A stretch of 64,000 nt of DNA from Streptomyces tanashiensis (lineage in GTDB: Bacteria > Actinomycetota > Actinomycetes > Streptomycetales > Streptomycetaceae): positions 372,001 through 436,000 of the forward strand of contig NZ_BMRZ01000003.1 in the NCBI RefSeq assembly GCF_014648895.1, in the 5' to 3' direction. A program made the position numbers and the translations under genes. The stretch's first letter is position 1. Each line of letters begins with the position of its first letter. A model generated the notes under the pieces. It made no database searches, was not told the origin of the DNA, and was given only the letters and a program-made list of their open reading frames with translations. Below are positions 63,127 through 64,000 of the stretch, one piece after another.

Positions 63127-64000
63127 TCGGTGTCCTTCGTACGCAGGGGAAGCCGGGCCGCGACCCGGAAGCCGCCGTCCGGCAGCGGCCCGGTGTCCAG
63201 CGAGCCGCCGGTCAACCGTACGCGTTCCCGCATGCCGACGAGCCCGTGCCCGGTGCCGGGGACACCCCGCTCGACGGCGGAACCCTCCTCCAGGGACGGC
63301 CCGTTGACGACGAGGACCGTCAGCCACCCCTCGTCGGCCCGGACCGACACCCGCGTCGACGCCCCCGGCGCGTGCCGCACGACGTTGGCCAGGGCCTCCT
63401 GCACGATCCGGTACGCGGACAGGTCCACCGCCTGCGGCACCTCCCCGAGATCGGCGGCCAGCCGCAGCTCGGCCGGCACCCCCGCCCGTACGGTCGCCTC
63501 GACGAGCTGCTGGACCCGGTCGAGGCCCGGCTGCGGGGCCCGCTCGCCCTCGCTGCCGTCACTGCGCAGCACGGAGAGCAGCCGGCGCATCTCGGCCAGC
63601 GACTCACGGGCGCTCGCCGCGATCGACGTGAACTCCTCCCGGGCCGCCTCCGGGAGCTCGGGGATGCGGTACGGCGCCGAGTCCGCCTGCACGGTGATCA
63701 CGGACATGTGGTGGGCGACGACGTCGTGCAGCTCCCGCGCGATCCTGGCCCGCTCCTCCAGGAGGGTGCGGCGGGCCCGTTCGGCCTCGTTGATGGTCTC
63801 CTGCTCGGCGAGCCGCCGCTGCGCGTCGCCCCGGGCGCGCAGCGCCGAGGTGAGGAGCAGCAGCACACCGCTCAGGACGAGCAGCAGGAGGTGGAGGCTG
63901 GTGAGCCCGGCGGGCCGGAAGGCCTCCAGGACGAAACCGGCCACGCCGGTGGCCAGCCACACCCCGAACAGTGCCCGGCGTGACTCGCGCAGTCCGAGCG
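63123..64000 (-). CDS. Sensor histidine kinase, partial (5' end outside the window)
   Basis: The reading frame is open through the window edge at 64000, so the N-terminus is missing; a GTG at 63962 is not necessarily the real start. Visible parts: membrane helices, HisKA_3 with RIARELHDVVAHHMSVITVQ (phospho-His), N-box EALANVVRHAPG and the ATP-lid GTGHGLVGMRERV. It pairs with the NarL-type regulator at 62443. Confidence 0.94.
   Translation of the reverse strand, partial: LGLRESRRALFGVWLATGVAGFVLEAFRPAGLTSLHLLLLVLSGVLLLLTSALRARGDAQRRLAEQETINEAERARRTLLEERARIARELHDVVAHHMSVITVQADSAPYRIPELPEAAREEFTSIAASARESLAEMRRLLSVLRSDGSEGERAPQPGLDRVQQLVEATVRAGVPAELRLAADLGEVPQAVDLSAYRIVQEALANVVRHAPGASTRVSVRADEGWLTVLVVNGPSLEEGSAVERGVPGTGHGLVGMRERVRLTGGSLDTGPLPDGGFRVAARLPLRTKDTE

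Overview
The window is a stretch of a Streptomyces chromosome. The evidence is very high GC with strong third-position GC bias, many GTG starts, frequent ATGA/GTGA stop-start overlaps, and several actinomycete marker genes in their usual company (fasR-fabD-fabH-acpP-fabF next to a DUF3145 gene, mbl, a gene resembling S. coelicolor matB, an SCO2400-family protein). No phage, integrase, transposase or CRISPR array was seen, so most of it reads as chromosomal core and near-core sequence with one accessory gene cluster.

Layout. 1-900: a YtxH-like small protein, two tRNA-Asn(GTT) genes with a terminator, and a tRNA with a CAT anticodon. 984-6188: a membrane protein, a repeat-tailed lipoprotein, a Tat-exported phospholipase C, and a divergent ohr/ohrR pair around a 30-bp palindrome. 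6209-13933: a compact and unfamiliar gene cluster. On the minus strand it has P450, Nudix, class II terpene cyclase, acyl carrier protein and ketosynthase; on the plus strand, a WS/DGAT-type acyltransferase and a second P450. Most junctions overlap, and both arms start from one 21-bp divergent intergenic region. 13969-22365: GNAT-MFS pair, a large secreted subtilisin, malonyl-CoA synthetase and an NNP-type nitrate transporter. 22421-31088: a GAF histidine kinase with a truncated ATPase domain, Mbl, SCO2400-family protein, MarR with oxidoreductase, a second Ohr, a Ser/Thr kinase and an EI24-family membrane protein. 31100-41361: secreted enzymes (pectate lyase, M4 metallopeptidase, GH3 glycosidase control region), two LysR regulators, a nitrilase, a dehydrogenase, a tRNA-like element and a 10-bp tandem array. 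41422-49660: a GDSL lipoprotein, DUF3145, a PQQ-propeller protein and the primary type II fatty-acid synthase operon with its activator FasR. 49732-64000: pirin, an L,D-transpeptidase, FemX-like and MurJ lipid II proteins, a two-component system plus lipoprotein, a beta-lactamase-fold hydrolase, MerR with aldo-keto reductase, an acyltransferase plus alpha/beta hydrolase pair, and a NarL-type two-component system cut by the window end.

How the genes work together. The fab genes make fatty acyl-ACP under FasR control. The 6.2-13.9 kb cluster has its own ketosynthase and ACP, separate from that operon, beside a terpene cyclase, two oxygenases and an O-acyltransferase. The simplest reading is an acylated, oxidised terpenoid, but this is inference; no prenyl diphosphate synthase or class I terpene synthase is present. 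The 50.4-57.6 kb region groups cell-envelope functions (L,D-crosslinking, lipid II peptide branching, lipid II flipping) with a sensor kinase system that may monitor the envelope.
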